Shown: positions 1 to 7,758, counted from the stretch's first letter. The stretch: DNA of 13,188 bases from an uncultured Saprospiraceae bacterium (GCA_937967535.1 CALCMV010000337.1:1-13188); one strand, 5' to 3'. Numbers and translations are program-made. Notes: a model not told the origin generated them from the sequence alone.

Positions 1-1581
1 GAGTTGACCAATTGTGGATGGGATACTACCGCCTATTTCATTGCCGCCCAAAGCCAATATTTTTAACTCATTCAAATCACCGATAGAAGTGGGCAGTGTG
101 CCGCTTATATTGTTGAGTCCGATAATGATACTTTCTACACAGCCATCCGTATTTAGGATTACGCCATGCCATGTGTTCATGGGGAGTGTTAAATCCCATT
201 TGGTCGTCCAGTTTGTACCGTTGGTACTGTTGTAAAAGTCAACAAGTGCCAGCGAGTCGGTATATCGGCAGTTATTGCAATTTGAAATAGCTCCCATGAA
301 TGGGTTGGTATATTCATCGGCGTTAGTAAAACCATCACAATCTGAATCTTCAATACTGTCAGGAATTCCATCGGCATCTGAATCTATTTCATACGGGCTT
401 GTACCTGTACTCAAGCGTTCAAAGGCATCCGAGAGTCCGTCGTTGTCGGAGTCGCACCTTCCCTCTATCCTGTAAAAGAGGTTGTCTTCGGTATCCCTAT
501 CATTATCACCACAATCAACCCATATACTGGTACTTCCTGATACATTGACTCCACTCGGAGCCGCAGGTTGCCATGTATTTGAAGTTAAATCAGTCGTATA
601 AAAAATATCGTATTGGTATGCAGCATCCAGATTGCCCAGCGTGAGTCGATATCCTATATTACCATTACCACAATCTGTAGTTATCTGAATATTTGTTATC
701 TCTGGAGATTGATTGGGGCTTATTACTAATAACTGATTAGGTTCTCCGACAACATAGATATTTCCATTATTATCCATAGCAACACCTTCGGGTTGGCTCA
801 TATTGGCTAGTGATAGCCTTCCAACTTCATTGCAATTTTCACTAATGTGGACTAAGGTTGTATCCACTTCACTCAGTAATAGATAATCATTATTGCCCGG
901 AAAGGAACGTCCCAAATGATGAAGCCCTGCCAAATCACCAAAGTCAGAAGGATGATTGTCAATATCACAGAGTTGTTCCACCTCGGCTACCGAAAGTGTT
1001 TGAGGAAATGACGTGGGAAGTTCAAAGGCATAAAATCCTTTAGGAATTTGGATTCCATCATCGTTTCCGCCTTCTTTTACTACATATATCGTATTGGTTA
1101 CAGGATTGTAAGATAGACCTTCTAAAGATTTATTGTTCTTTCTGCCCCAAGAACCGAAAGCATCAGGTAATTGTACATAACCGACGAATGCAATGCTGTT
1201 TGTAGGTAATATGTCAAAAAATATAATTCGCTTATATTCTTCATCTGATACTGCAAACTTATTTCCCCCAATATGTACGATGCCTTCCGTATCGTCAAAG
1301 TTAGAGCCGGAGAGCGGAATTGTCCTTAATAAATCTCCATTCAATTCTGTTTCATAAACTGCTAAAGGACCATTCCCAACCATAAATAGTGTATTCGTCT
1401 CCTCATTATAAGTGACACCGGATAAGTTTTGGGTAATCCCACTGATATTAATTGGAGCTGCAATCGGACTGTAATTACACAAAGTAATGTCGATTGGTTG
1501 CGCCCACAGATTCATAATAGAAAATAACATGTACAAGCCAATTAATGTGTATTTAACACGTAATGAAGTTGTATTTTTCAT
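1..1581 (-). CDS. Secreted SdiA-regulated-like beta-propeller protein with TSP3-like and LRR modules (3' end outside window)
   Basis: This is an open frame of 527 codons from the ATG at 1579-1581 to the window edge, with no stop, so the C-terminus is missing. Residues 1-27 form a signal peptide ending LWA, before QPIDIT. Residues about 43-287 resemble the YjiK/SdiA-regulated beta-propeller family: repeated 'EG' blade motifs (DTEGI at 97-101, SLEGL at 152-156, QPEGV at 263-267) alternate with strands such as NTLFMV and NTIYVV. Residues about 295-372 are a beta-rich spacer. Residues 376-425 hold aspartate-rich thrombospondin type 3-like calcium loops (DSDNDGLSD, DSDADGIPD, DSDCDGFTN). Residues 438-527 start an LRR module (DSLALVDFYNSTNG, then GTLPTSIGDL and GGSIPSTIGQL) of the type repeated three times in the M4 peptidase encoded upstream on the same strand. 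The protein is probably exported; its ligand is unknown. Propeller assignment is fairly secure, catalytic activity is not implied. Confidence 0.85.
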   Translation of the reverse strand, partial: MKNTTSLRVKYTLIGLYMLFSIMNLWAQPIDITLCNYSPIAAPINISGITQNLSGVTYNEETNTLFMVGNGPLAVYETELNGDLLRTIPLSGSNFDDTEGIVHIGGNKFAVSDEEYKRIIFFDILPTNSIAFVGYVQLPDAFGSWGRKNNKSLEGLSYNPVTNTIYVVKEGGNDDGIQIPKGFYAFELPTSFPQTLSVAEVEQLCDIDNHPSDFGDLAGLHHLGRSFPGNNDYLLLSEVDTTLVHISENCNEVGRLSLANMSQPEGVAMDNNGNIYVVGEPNQLLVISPNQSPEITNIQITTDCGNGNIGYRLTLGNLDAAYQYDIFYTTDLTSNTWQPAAPSGVNVSGSTSIWVDCGDNDRDTEDNLFYRIEGRCDSDNDGLSDAFERLSTGTSPYEIDSDADGIPDSIEDSDCDGFTNADEYTNPFMGAISNCNNCRYTDSLALVDFYNSTNGTNWTTKWDLTLPMNTWHGVILNTDGCVESIIIGLNNISGTLPTSIGDLNELKILALGGNEIGGSIPSTIGQL

Positions 1582-1623
1582 AATAATTTTTTAAAATTTT
1601 GTACCTACTCTATTCATTTTCAG

Positions 1624-1715
1624 GCTTTTCGGTATCCGCCCTTCATTTCAGTTCAGACATGAGGATTCCTTTCGGTCTTATAGCAAGCTAAAGACCGACA
1701 CGACTGAGGTGAAAT
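1624..1715 (-). promoter_or_regulatory. Hairpin-rich leader upstream of the propeller gene
   Basis: Several complementary stretches lie 43-134 bases upstream of the start codon at 1581. The best is 1673-1697: a 7-bp stem (cggtctt with aagaccg), then a one-base bulge and an inner tag/cta stem closing a caag loop. Around it, atttca at 1645-1650 can pair with tgaaat at 1709-1714, and tcag at 1653-1656 with ctga at 1703-1706, which would enclose the central hairpin. Nearer the gene, 1624-1639 contains a small cgg/ccg hairpin. If transcribed, this would be a folded 5' leader. No known riboswitch class was recognised and no T-run follows, so a terminator is unlikely. It could also be the relic of a small inverted-repeat element. 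Confidence 0.4.
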
Positions 1716-1799
1716 AGATTTAAATGAGATAATAAAAAGTGTAGATAGACAGAGCTAAAAGTGTTTGTTGCAAGCTATGTTGCTGTTTATTTTGGAGCT

Positions 1800-2003
1800 A
1801 CTTGTATTTTGGACTTTGGAAAGAGGAAATTGGGTAATCTGTAAATTCGGTAAAACCCTCGTTCTTAGAGTTTTACATAAAATAATTAATAAACTATTTT
1901 GTTTTAATAATAAAAACATTCCATTGATTATCAATGAGTTACAGTTTTAAACCTAATTTCCCAGTTACCTAATTCCCATTTTGTCCAAAGTCTACTTGTA
2001 TTT
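1800..2003. repeat. MITE-like element (1810-1993) with 10-bp flanking direct repeats
   Basis: Left arm 1811-1856 (starting ggactttgga, ending taaaac) and right arm 1944-1993 (starting gttttaaacc, ending tccaaagtct) are imperfect inverted repeats of about 45-50 bp with small gaps. Directly outside the arms the 10-mer acttgtattt occurs at 1800-1809 and again at 1994-2003, which is what a target-site duplication looks like. The core is AT-rich, has a small cattga/tcaatg hairpin (1922-1936) and no credible gene. Length (184 bp), inverted ends and flanking duplication fit a non-autonomous miniature inverted-repeat transposable element. A duplication of this length would fit an IS4-like transposase, but that assignment is speculative. 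Confidence 0.65.
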
Positions 2004-2053
2004 AGAGGTAAATTATGTTCAAGTATTCAATATTTTAATTGATTTTTTGATAT

Positions 2054-2279
2054 TAATTCTACATTAAGACTCTTGATTTATTGACTTTCAAAGAGTTATA
2101 TCAGCGCGATTTAAATGTTCATTTTAATAATAAAACGACTGCAAAACTAAGCAATTCGTGCAGTGTGTATTTTAAATTTAATTTAATTAAATGTATTTAT
2201 TTTTCATTTAAATAAAATCAACTGAAACATACACAAATAACTGATAATCAAGTTATTTTAGAGTCTTAATGTAGAATTA
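2054..2279. repeat. 226-bp element with 20-bp perfect terminal inverted repeats
   Basis: The 20 bases at 2054-2073 (taattctacattaagactct) are the exact reverse complement of 2260-2279. Inside the right arm lies an 8-bp hairpin, aaataact (2235-2242) with agttattt (2251-2258) around an 8-base loop. The interior is very AT-rich and non-coding. The outer ends of both arms carry a TA dinucleotide, but no longer flanking direct repeat is visible. A perfect 20-bp inverted repeat bounding a short non-coding stretch suggests a second MITE-like element, different in its ends from the one at 1810-1993. A large cruciform or regulatory structure is an alternative. Confidence 0.55.
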
Positions 2280-2382
2280 GGCACTTAAAAAAAAATTGAA
2301 ACCAACATATTGTCGATAAATTTGCAATGTTGCTTATCTCTCCGAAAGAGGCTTAAATTTGTCCCGTATAGCTATCAGGAGA
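2280..2382 (-). other. Spacer downstream of the M4 peptidase, possible weak terminator
   Basis: No gene is seen here. On the minus strand, the direction of peptidase transcription, a weak hairpin can form at 2314-2337 (gataa/ttatc with an inner gca/tgc). It is followed about 18 bases later by a run of nine T (A run at 2287-2295 on the plus strand). The distance between hairpin and T-run makes this a poor intrinsic terminator. Confidence 0.2.
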
Positions 2383-2418
2383 ACTTGTTCTTAAACTTAA
2401 ACTTGTTCTTAAACTTAA
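2383..2418. repeat. 18-bp tandem repeat just after the M4 peptidase stop
   Basis: The 18-mer acttgttcttaaacttaa occurs twice without spacing (2383-2400, 2401-2418) and is followed by another acttaaactt, so the stretch 2381-2427 is mostly made of a cttaaa/acttaa hexamer theme. It lies 10-45 bases beyond the peptidase stop codon (2428-2430). Short gaac/gttc palindromes are present, but they do not form a convincing intrinsic terminator for the minus-strand transcript. It looks like replication slippage in a non-coding spacer. Confidence 0.7.
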
Positions 2419-2427
2419 ACTTAAACT

Positions 2428-5400
2428 TTACTTAGGTATCTGCGAACTCAAGCCATTATTTTCAAACCAAAGTGATTTGTCTTGTCCATTGATATCGCCA
2501 TCTAAATTGAGGTCAGGAGCAAAATAATCATTAAAAGCACCGTTGTAATCAGACCACATTGATTTATCCTGCCCATTGATGTCATAACCTGTATTATCAA
2601 ATGCATTACAATCTCCTGCCAACATGACCCAAGTACCATCGGGCAGTTGTTTTTGCCCTGTACTTGCCGATGTGCGATAGCTATCGCTCAAACTAAAGTC
2701 GTATGTAATGAGTTGATTGTTGATAAGCAATGGCTCCGGTGTCATGGTGGCAATATGATTGCGATGCTGAATGACTAGGTGGATGGAGTCTGCCACTTCT
2801 GCTGATAAAAACCTGTTGTTTGGAAAAAATAAGTTGCCGTCTTGTCTTAGAATTGCTGCCGTTTTTGCATAAATTCTATTTGTATTCTGTGCATCACGAA
2901 AGGAAACCAAGACCCAATCTACGGCATCATTGGGGTAGCTTTCAGTTGTCCAGCCATTTCCTTCCTGTCCGTTATAATTCCACGGGAGATTGGCGTAGGG
3001 TTGAATATCGGGTAGCAGGTCGTATTGTTTCAAGTAGTTGCTCATCATACCTGTATTGGCATCATAAGCTCCTTCGAGTATCACGTTAAGTTGGGGATTT
3101 AGCCAAGAGATATGTGAGTTGCAGGTTATTTCATTACCGACTTGGTCGTACAAGGGAGGGGCGGCATCCACTTCTATGCTTAGGTTTTGCTGCTGCCCAT
3201 TAGCATCGTGTACTTCAACGGTGTATGTACCTGCTGTCAGGTGCGTGATTTCGGCAGTGTTGGCACCTGTATTCCATGTGTAGGTATAAGGCGGTGCGCC
3301 CAATGCCTCGATACTGATACTTCCGGGCGTATTACATTGCTCGTGCCTTACATTTGCTGACAGTGAAATGGGAATGTCAATACCTGATTCGCCAAAAATA
3401 CCGTAATAAGATGTTCCGCTAACAGGATTGATAATACCGTTGGTAGATGCTAGACCACCTCCTTCAATACTGACATTAAACGGGTCGCCGGATTGTACAT
3501 CTTTGACGACTACAATAGCTTCGGCTACTATATCTCCGATGCTAATTATCTGGTTATTTTTATCGGTACGAGTAAGCCCAATATGAAGTTTTTGGTTGTT
3601 GTCATATACACTGATGCTTTCTGAAGGAAGCAGACTCGAAGTGCTGACGTCCAACTCTGTATCAATTACGGGCAAATCACTGATGTCAAGACTGAAAGCC
3701 AATCCATGTGCGCTGATAGAGGTGTTGTGCGAAGCAGATAGGTATATCCCAAATCGGTGAGCAAAAAGCCCACTCGAATCTATCCTGGTACTGAGGAGTC
3801 GTACTGCAAATTGTAAGGGACTGCTTGTGTTTGTATATTCGGGCGGACTGTGTGTGCGTCCATAATTTTGTACGAGTACAAGAAGGTCAGCGGTATCTAC
3901 TAAGCCATTGCCGTCGGCATCTTGGTATTTGCCATTGATATCGGCAGCATCTTGCTGCCATTCCGATGCGGGCTGGGTTAGCCAATCGGCCGTGGCATTG
4001 GGGCGTACAGGTCCTGTGTTGCCTGCTGCAAACCCCCAGAATATGGCATCTATATTATTTACGATGCCATCATTGTTAAAATCGCCGGGCCACACAGCTT
4101 GACAATTTCCTTCATTATTATTACAAAAATCTTCCCAAGAGGCATCAAAATTATTGCCGTTGCTAATGAGGTTAGTCATTGAAAAGGTATCTAAGGTATT
4201 ACAGAGGTTTGCCAGATTGTCGGCATAGCAACCGCTGAGTTGATTATGGGATAGAGCTAAGAGCGTCAGGTTGGTTAAATTGCCGATTTCGGACGGAATA
4301 TTTCCAACAAGCGCATTATGGCTCAGTCCTAAGTGTGTGAGGTTGCTTAGGTTGCCAATTTGAGAGGGAATAATTCCGGTAAAATTATTATCGCCCAGTG
4401 ATAAGAACGTCAGATTAGTCAAATTGCCAATACTACTTGGAATCGAACCGCCAATATTATTTTCCGGTAAACTTAAAAGTTGTATTTCGCTCAAATTTCC
4501 GATACTTGGAGAGAGCGTTCCGTTAATATCTTTTTCTTTGATCAATAATGTATCTACACATTGGTTGTCGTTTAGGGTGACGCCGTACCAAGTATCTATG
4601 GGTTGATTCAAATCCCATCGAATACTTGCATACCAGTTGTTTCCATTGGCTGCATGGAAAAAATCGACAAGCGCGAGTGAGTCTATTTCACGACAAGTGG
4701 GTGGCGGACATGTACCGTTGCCAAGGCTACAAAAATCTTCCCAAGAGGCATCAAAATTATTACCATCGCTAATTTGGTCATCTCCATTATATCCCGGACG
4801 CAATCGACCACATATCACTGCGAGTTCGGATGGATAACAGCCGCTTAGGTCGTTATTGAATAATCTCCAGTAAAATATATTGGTCTGTCCTACAAGTTCT
4901 TTAGGCAAACTACCTGTGAGTCCGCAGTCATTCAATACAAAGTGTGTAAGATTGGTCAGGTTGCCGAGTTGGGGCGGTATGCTGCCACCCAAATTGTTAT
5001 TTCCACCTAACCATAATTGTTCGAGATTGATTAGGTTTCCAATTTCGGATGGAATACCACCTGTAAAATTATTGCCCCCCAGACCGAGGTTGGTGAGCTT
5101 GATGAGTTGACCAATTTCGGGCAGAATAGTACCGCCTATTTCATTGCCACCCAAACCCAAATGAACTAATTCGCTTAAATATTTTATTGATGTAGGCAAT
5201 GTACCTGATAGTTGGTTGACTCCTATTGAAATACTATCTACACAGCCTTCTATATTGCGCCTGACACCCACCCAAGTATCTACAGGGGCTGACAAATCCC
5301 ATGATACTGTCCAGCCTTGTCCGTTAGTCGAATTGTATAAGTCAACTAATGCGAGCGAATCGCGTATGGGGCAAGGTAAATCTTCAAAGCAAATACCTTC

Positions 5401-7533
5401 ATTGGTGCTACAAAAATCTTCCCAAGAGGCATCAAAATTATTACTGCTACTGATACTACTGGGATGTGAAGTTAGTTGGTCACAGAGGTTTTTGAGATTT
5501 TCAGCATAACAGCCACTTAGTTGATTTCTACTTAATTCTAAAAATTCCAGATTGCTTAGGTTTCCAAGTTCAGGTGGAATATTACCAGTGAAATTATTCT
5601 CTGCTAAAGATAAAAACGTTAAATTAGTTAAGTTGCCAATAGTGCTTGGAATCGTTCCGCTAATATAATTTTCCGCCAAACTAAATATCTTCAGTTCACT
5701 CAAATTACCAATACTCAGAGAGAGTGTTCCGTTCAGATTACCTTCTTTTATAACCAATGAATCTACACATTGATTTTCATTCAAACGGACACCAGCCCAT
5801 GTATCCATAGGCTGTGTCAAGTCCCATTGAGTCCAAGGGTTTCCGGTGAGTGTAGCCTGAAAATCAACAAGTGCGAGCGAGTCGCGCAGCCTACAAGTGG
5901 GGGCAGGTGTACCGCAATCACCCAGTCCTACGGCACACCAAGCTGCTTCTGTTTGTCGTACTTCATCCGAATCTGCATTATACAAATCGATAGCCGCTTG
6001 TATAGCACCTGCACGCGCATCCTCATATTGCGAAGTCGAAGTCATATAATTTATCAGATTATAATAAGCAATAGCGGCGGCTTTTTCCATACCGATACCT
6101 TCGATGTTAAAGGGAGTTCCATTGTCGTTGATGCCGCTACCGCCTTCGGAGAGCAAATAGAACCAATAATTTTGTACGCCGCTATTAAAATGTACGCCTC
6201 CGTTATCAAACAGACCAGTTTGCCAATAAGTACCTTGATACGTGTCGGGTTGGCGCGTGAGCATAAGGTCATCATTGGGCATACGCATATTTCGTATGCC
6301 GTTTTTGCCTGGCTCCGTCGTAAAATCCGCGCCTATTATCCAGTCATTATCATCATTTATATAGGCTTCTATTACCTCTCCAAAAATATCAGAAAAGGAC
6401 TCATTCAAGGCACCGGACTCTCCCCAGTTTATAAGATTAGCAGAGAAATTGGTTATCCCATGCATCAGCTCATGCGCTACAATATCAGGCGCAGTCAGCG
6501 CACTGAATCGTTCACCATTGCCATCACCATAAACCACGTATGTTCCCGTCCAGAGTGCATTATTATAGCTGTTCCGATAATGTACCCAACTCAATATCGG
6601 TCTGCCATTGTCGTCCAAACTGTTTCGACTATATTTGTCACTAAAGTACTCACAGGTTGCTTGAGTAGCAAAATGTACATCGACTGCTGAGGAGTCCGTA
6701 TCAAAAAAACCATCGACATCTTCAAAAGGAATTTCGGGATTCTCCGAAGTATTATTGGTATTGAATACCTGTTGGAAAACGCCATTGGTGTGACTTTTGA
6801 GTGTATGTGTTCCATTTTCCTGACAAGCCGTAAAATCAACTGTGCCAGAATAATTGGACGCACCGGAAGCAGGCGTATCCGTACAACTATGCAGCCTGTC
6901 TATACTCGTCAACACGGTACTATTTTGGGCATCAATATATACTATTTTACGATTGTGTGGCTGTATGGCATAAATGTCAAATTTATACGCAAGGCGGTAG
7001 TTGTCAGGGTTTTGTCCAAATTCGGGGTCAATAATAACCAAGTCACCGGGAGGATAAAAAGTCGCGTCTTCGCATTGCTCCGTTTGCTTTATGAGGGCTT
7101 GGTGTGTAGCATCTTCCCATGCGTACAGATCAGCTCCCATGTATCGCAAAGCAGCCGCGAGAGCAGCCGCCTCGCTGATACCGGAAGATGTATTGAGGTT
7201 AATCTGACGGATGAGTTTTCCGTTGGCTTTTTTGGTGCGGTTAGCCTTTTCGTGCAGCAGGTATATTGAACCTTCTATCGGGATGCCTTTGTAAGTTTGT
7301 TGGTAGCGATAACGACGATAACCCAAGTCATCATTTTTCACAGAAAGTAGTTGGAGGTCATCATTTGTACTAAGTCGCAAGGCAGATTTGTTCTGCGCGA
7401 GCTGTACAGCACTATTTTGCTGAGAACCCTCAAAATGTGTCCACTCCATTTTAAGGGTTTTTGTCGTATTTTTTTGCGCTTCTGCTGTGAAAAATAACAG
7501 ACATCCTATGAGCGCGTAGAGAATTTTTTTCAT
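2428..7533 (-). CDS. Secreted M4 (thermolysin-type) zinc metallopeptidase with three LRR modules, dockerin-like, cohesin-like and SprB regions
   Basis: This 1701-residue multidomain protease starts at the ATG at 7531-7533. That start gives a clean signal peptide (MKKILYALIG, cleavage near A19-Q20) and lies downstream of a -7 promoter match at 7631-7638. The frame stays open upstream to another ATG at 7683, but that would add 50 poorly fitting residues. Domains in order: FTP/PepSY-type propeptide (about 55-205); M4 catalytic domain (about 225-540) with HELMH at 354-358 (zinc ligands and catalytic Glu355), GALNESFSD with third zinc ligand Glu378, and GGVHFNSG with His448. The position matching thermolysin Tyr157 is Asn369. 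Then come three LRR modules (547-715, 721-942, 947-1144), a dockerin-like calcium-loop pair (1150-1225), a cohesin-like beta region (about 1238-1372), a SprB-type repeat (about 1391-1457), a conserved Bacteroidota block (about 1480-1600), and a terminal dockerin-like pair (1639-1692, DLNLDGDINGQD). No typical type IX secretion tail is evident. It likely degrades or binds extracellular protein; substrate unknown. Confidence 0.95.
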   Translation of the reverse strand: MKKILYALIGCLLFFTAEAQKNTTKTLKMEWTHFEGSQQNSAVQLAQNKSALRLSTNDDLQLLSVKNDDLGYRRYRYQQTYKGIPIEGSIYLLHEKANRTKKANGKLIRQINLNTSSGISEAAALAAALRYMGADLYAWEDATHQALIKQTEQCEDATFYPPGDLVIIDPEFGQNPDNYRLAYKFDIYAIQPHNRKIVYIDAQNSTVLTSIDRLHSCTDTPASGASNYSGTVDFTACQENGTHTLKSHTNGVFQQVFNTNNTSENPEIPFEDVDGFFDTDSSAVDVHFATQATCEYFSDKYSRNSLDDNGRPILSWVHYRNSYNNALWTGTYVVYGDGNGERFSALTAPDIVAHELMHGITNFSANLINWGESGALNESFSDIFGEVIEAYINDDNDWIIGADFTTEPGKNGIRNMRMPNDDLMLTRQPDTYQGTYWQTGLFDNGGVHFNSGVQNYWFYLLSEGGSGINDNGTPFNIEGIGMEKAAAIAYYNLINYMTSTSQYEDARAGAIQAAIDLYNADSDEVRQTEAAWCAVGLGDCGTPAPTCRLRDSLALVDFQATLTGNPWTQWDLTQPMDTWAGVRLNENQCVDSLVIKEGNLNGTLSLSIGNLSELKIFSLAENYISGTIPSTIGNLTNLTFLSLAENNFTGNIPPELGNLSNLEFLELSRNQLSGCYAENLKNLCDQLTSHPSSISSSNNFDASWEDFCSTNEGICFEDLPCPIRDSLALVDLYNSTNGQGWTVSWDLSAPVDTWVGVRRNIEGCVDSISIGVNQLSGTLPTSIKYLSELVHLGLGGNEIGGTILPEIGQLIKLTNLGLGGNNFTGGIPSEIGNLINLEQLWLGGNNNLGGSIPPQLGNLTNLTHFVLNDCGLTGSLPKELVGQTNIFYWRLFNNDLSGCYPSELAVICGRLRPGYNGDDQISDGNNFDASWEDFCSLGNGTCPPPTCREIDSLALVDFFHAANGNNWYASIRWDLNQPIDTWYGVTLNDNQCVDTLLIKEKDINGTLSPSIGNLSEIQLLSLPENNIGGSIPSSIGNLTNLTFLSLGDNNFTGIIPSQIGNLSNLTHLGLSHNALVGNIPSEIGNLTNLTLLALSHNQLSGCYADNLANLCNTLDTFSMTNLISNGNNFDASWEDFCNNNEGNCQAVWPGDFNNDGIVNNIDAIFWGFAAGNTGPVRPNATADWLTQPASEWQQDAADINGKYQDADGNGLVDTADLLVLVQNYGRTHSPPEYTNTSSPLQFAVRLLSTRIDSSGLFAHRFGIYLSASHNTSISAHGLAFSLDISDLPVIDTELDVSTSSLLPSESISVYDNNQKLHIGLTRTDKNNQIISIGDIVAEAIVVVKDVQSGDPFNVSIEGGGLASTNGIINPVSGTSYYGIFGESGIDIPISLSANVRHEQCNTPGSISIEALGAPPYTYTWNTGANTAEITHLTAGTYTVEVHDANGQQQNLSIEVDAAPPLYDQVGNEITCNSHISWLNPQLNVILEGAYDANTGMMSNYLKQYDLLPDIQPYANLPWNYNGQEGNGWTTESYPNDAVDWVLVSFRDAQNTNRIYAKTAAILRQDGNLFFPNNRFLSAEVADSIHLVIQHRNHIATMTPEPLLINNQLITYDFSLSDSYRTSASTGQKQLPDGTWVMLAGDCNAFDNTGYDINGQDKSMWSDYNGAFNDYFAPDLNLDGDINGQDKSLWFENNGLSSQIPK
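4102..5895 (-). repeat. Three tandem LRR modules within the M4 peptidase gene
   Basis: Modules span 5389-5895, 4708-5373 and 4102-4695. Each begins with a cysteine and DSLALVDF, then a Trp-rich cap (WDL..P.DTW.GV..N...CVD), followed by three to five 24-residue LRRs of the plant type (IPxxIGNLxxLxxLxLxxNxxxG). Each closes with LSGCY..(N/E)L..(L/I)C and NNFDASWEDFC. The closing block is nearly invariant in DNA too: the same 34 bases occur at 4122-4155, 4728-4761 and 5409-5442, including silent codon positions. This indicates recent duplication or gene conversion. A fourth copy of the module start lies in the propeller gene at 1-268. LRRs of this kind bind protein or glycan ligands; these probably give the protease its target or anchor. 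Confidence 0.85.
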
Positions 7534-7630
7534 ATCAGTTCGTATTACTTTTTTGTTTTTTAGAAAGAAATAATCATTTGAGGCATGTTGTCTATTCAGG
7601 GTGGACGGGAACTCCGTAATGACTGCAATA

Positions 7631-7638
7631 CAAATGTA
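7631..7638 (-). promoter_or_regulatory. Bacteroidota -7 promoter element for the M4 peptidase
   Basis: On the minus strand this reads tacatttg, an exact match to the Bacteroidota -7 consensus TAnnTTTG. It lies about 100 bases upstream of the start at 7533, so the leader would be roughly 90 bases. No clear TTG at -33 is seen. The element lies between the two possible ATGs (7683 and 7533), so it supports the shorter protein. The 225-bp gap to the divergent gene at 7759 is AT-rich; no clean -7 match was found for that gene. Confidence 0.5.
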
Positions 7639-7758
7639 TATAGTTATTTTTGAGTATTTTTGGAGAAAAAATAACACTGACACGAAGTATTATTTTTATT
7701 TTATTTTATAAAAAACTAATTACCTTGTATTTATTTCATTAAAAATATATCAAAAATA

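Noticed and set aside
1668..1690. Similarity between cctttcggtcttatagcaa here and cctttcgtcttaatagcaa near 10501-10519
   Set aside because: The match needs two single-base gaps within about 20 bases and does not extend; it may be chance in AT-rich spacer.
1765..1950. A 61-codon plus-strand frame in the large gap
   Set aside because: It runs through one arm and the centre of the MITE-like element, has no start signal and looks like chance coding in AT-rich DNA.
2142..2149. Minus-strand TAnnTTTG match as promoter of the propeller gene
   Set aside because: It is about 560 bases from the start codon, has no TTG at the right distance and lies inside a repeat element, so it is not listed as a feature.
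4102..5895. Regular repeats considered as a CRISPR array
   Set aside because: Repeats are in frame, spaced more than 600 bases apart for the identical blocks, and encode LRR modules.
5770..6690. A 306-codon plus-strand open frame
   Set aside because: It lies opposite the M4 catalytic domain, whose zinc-binding and active-site motifs are all on the minus strand. Its translation has no recognisable domain and is a shadow frame.
7534..7683. N-terminal extension of the M4 peptidase from an ATG at 7683
   Set aside because: The extra 50 residues would precede a complete signal peptide, and the best -7 promoter element (7631-7638) lies downstream of that ATG.
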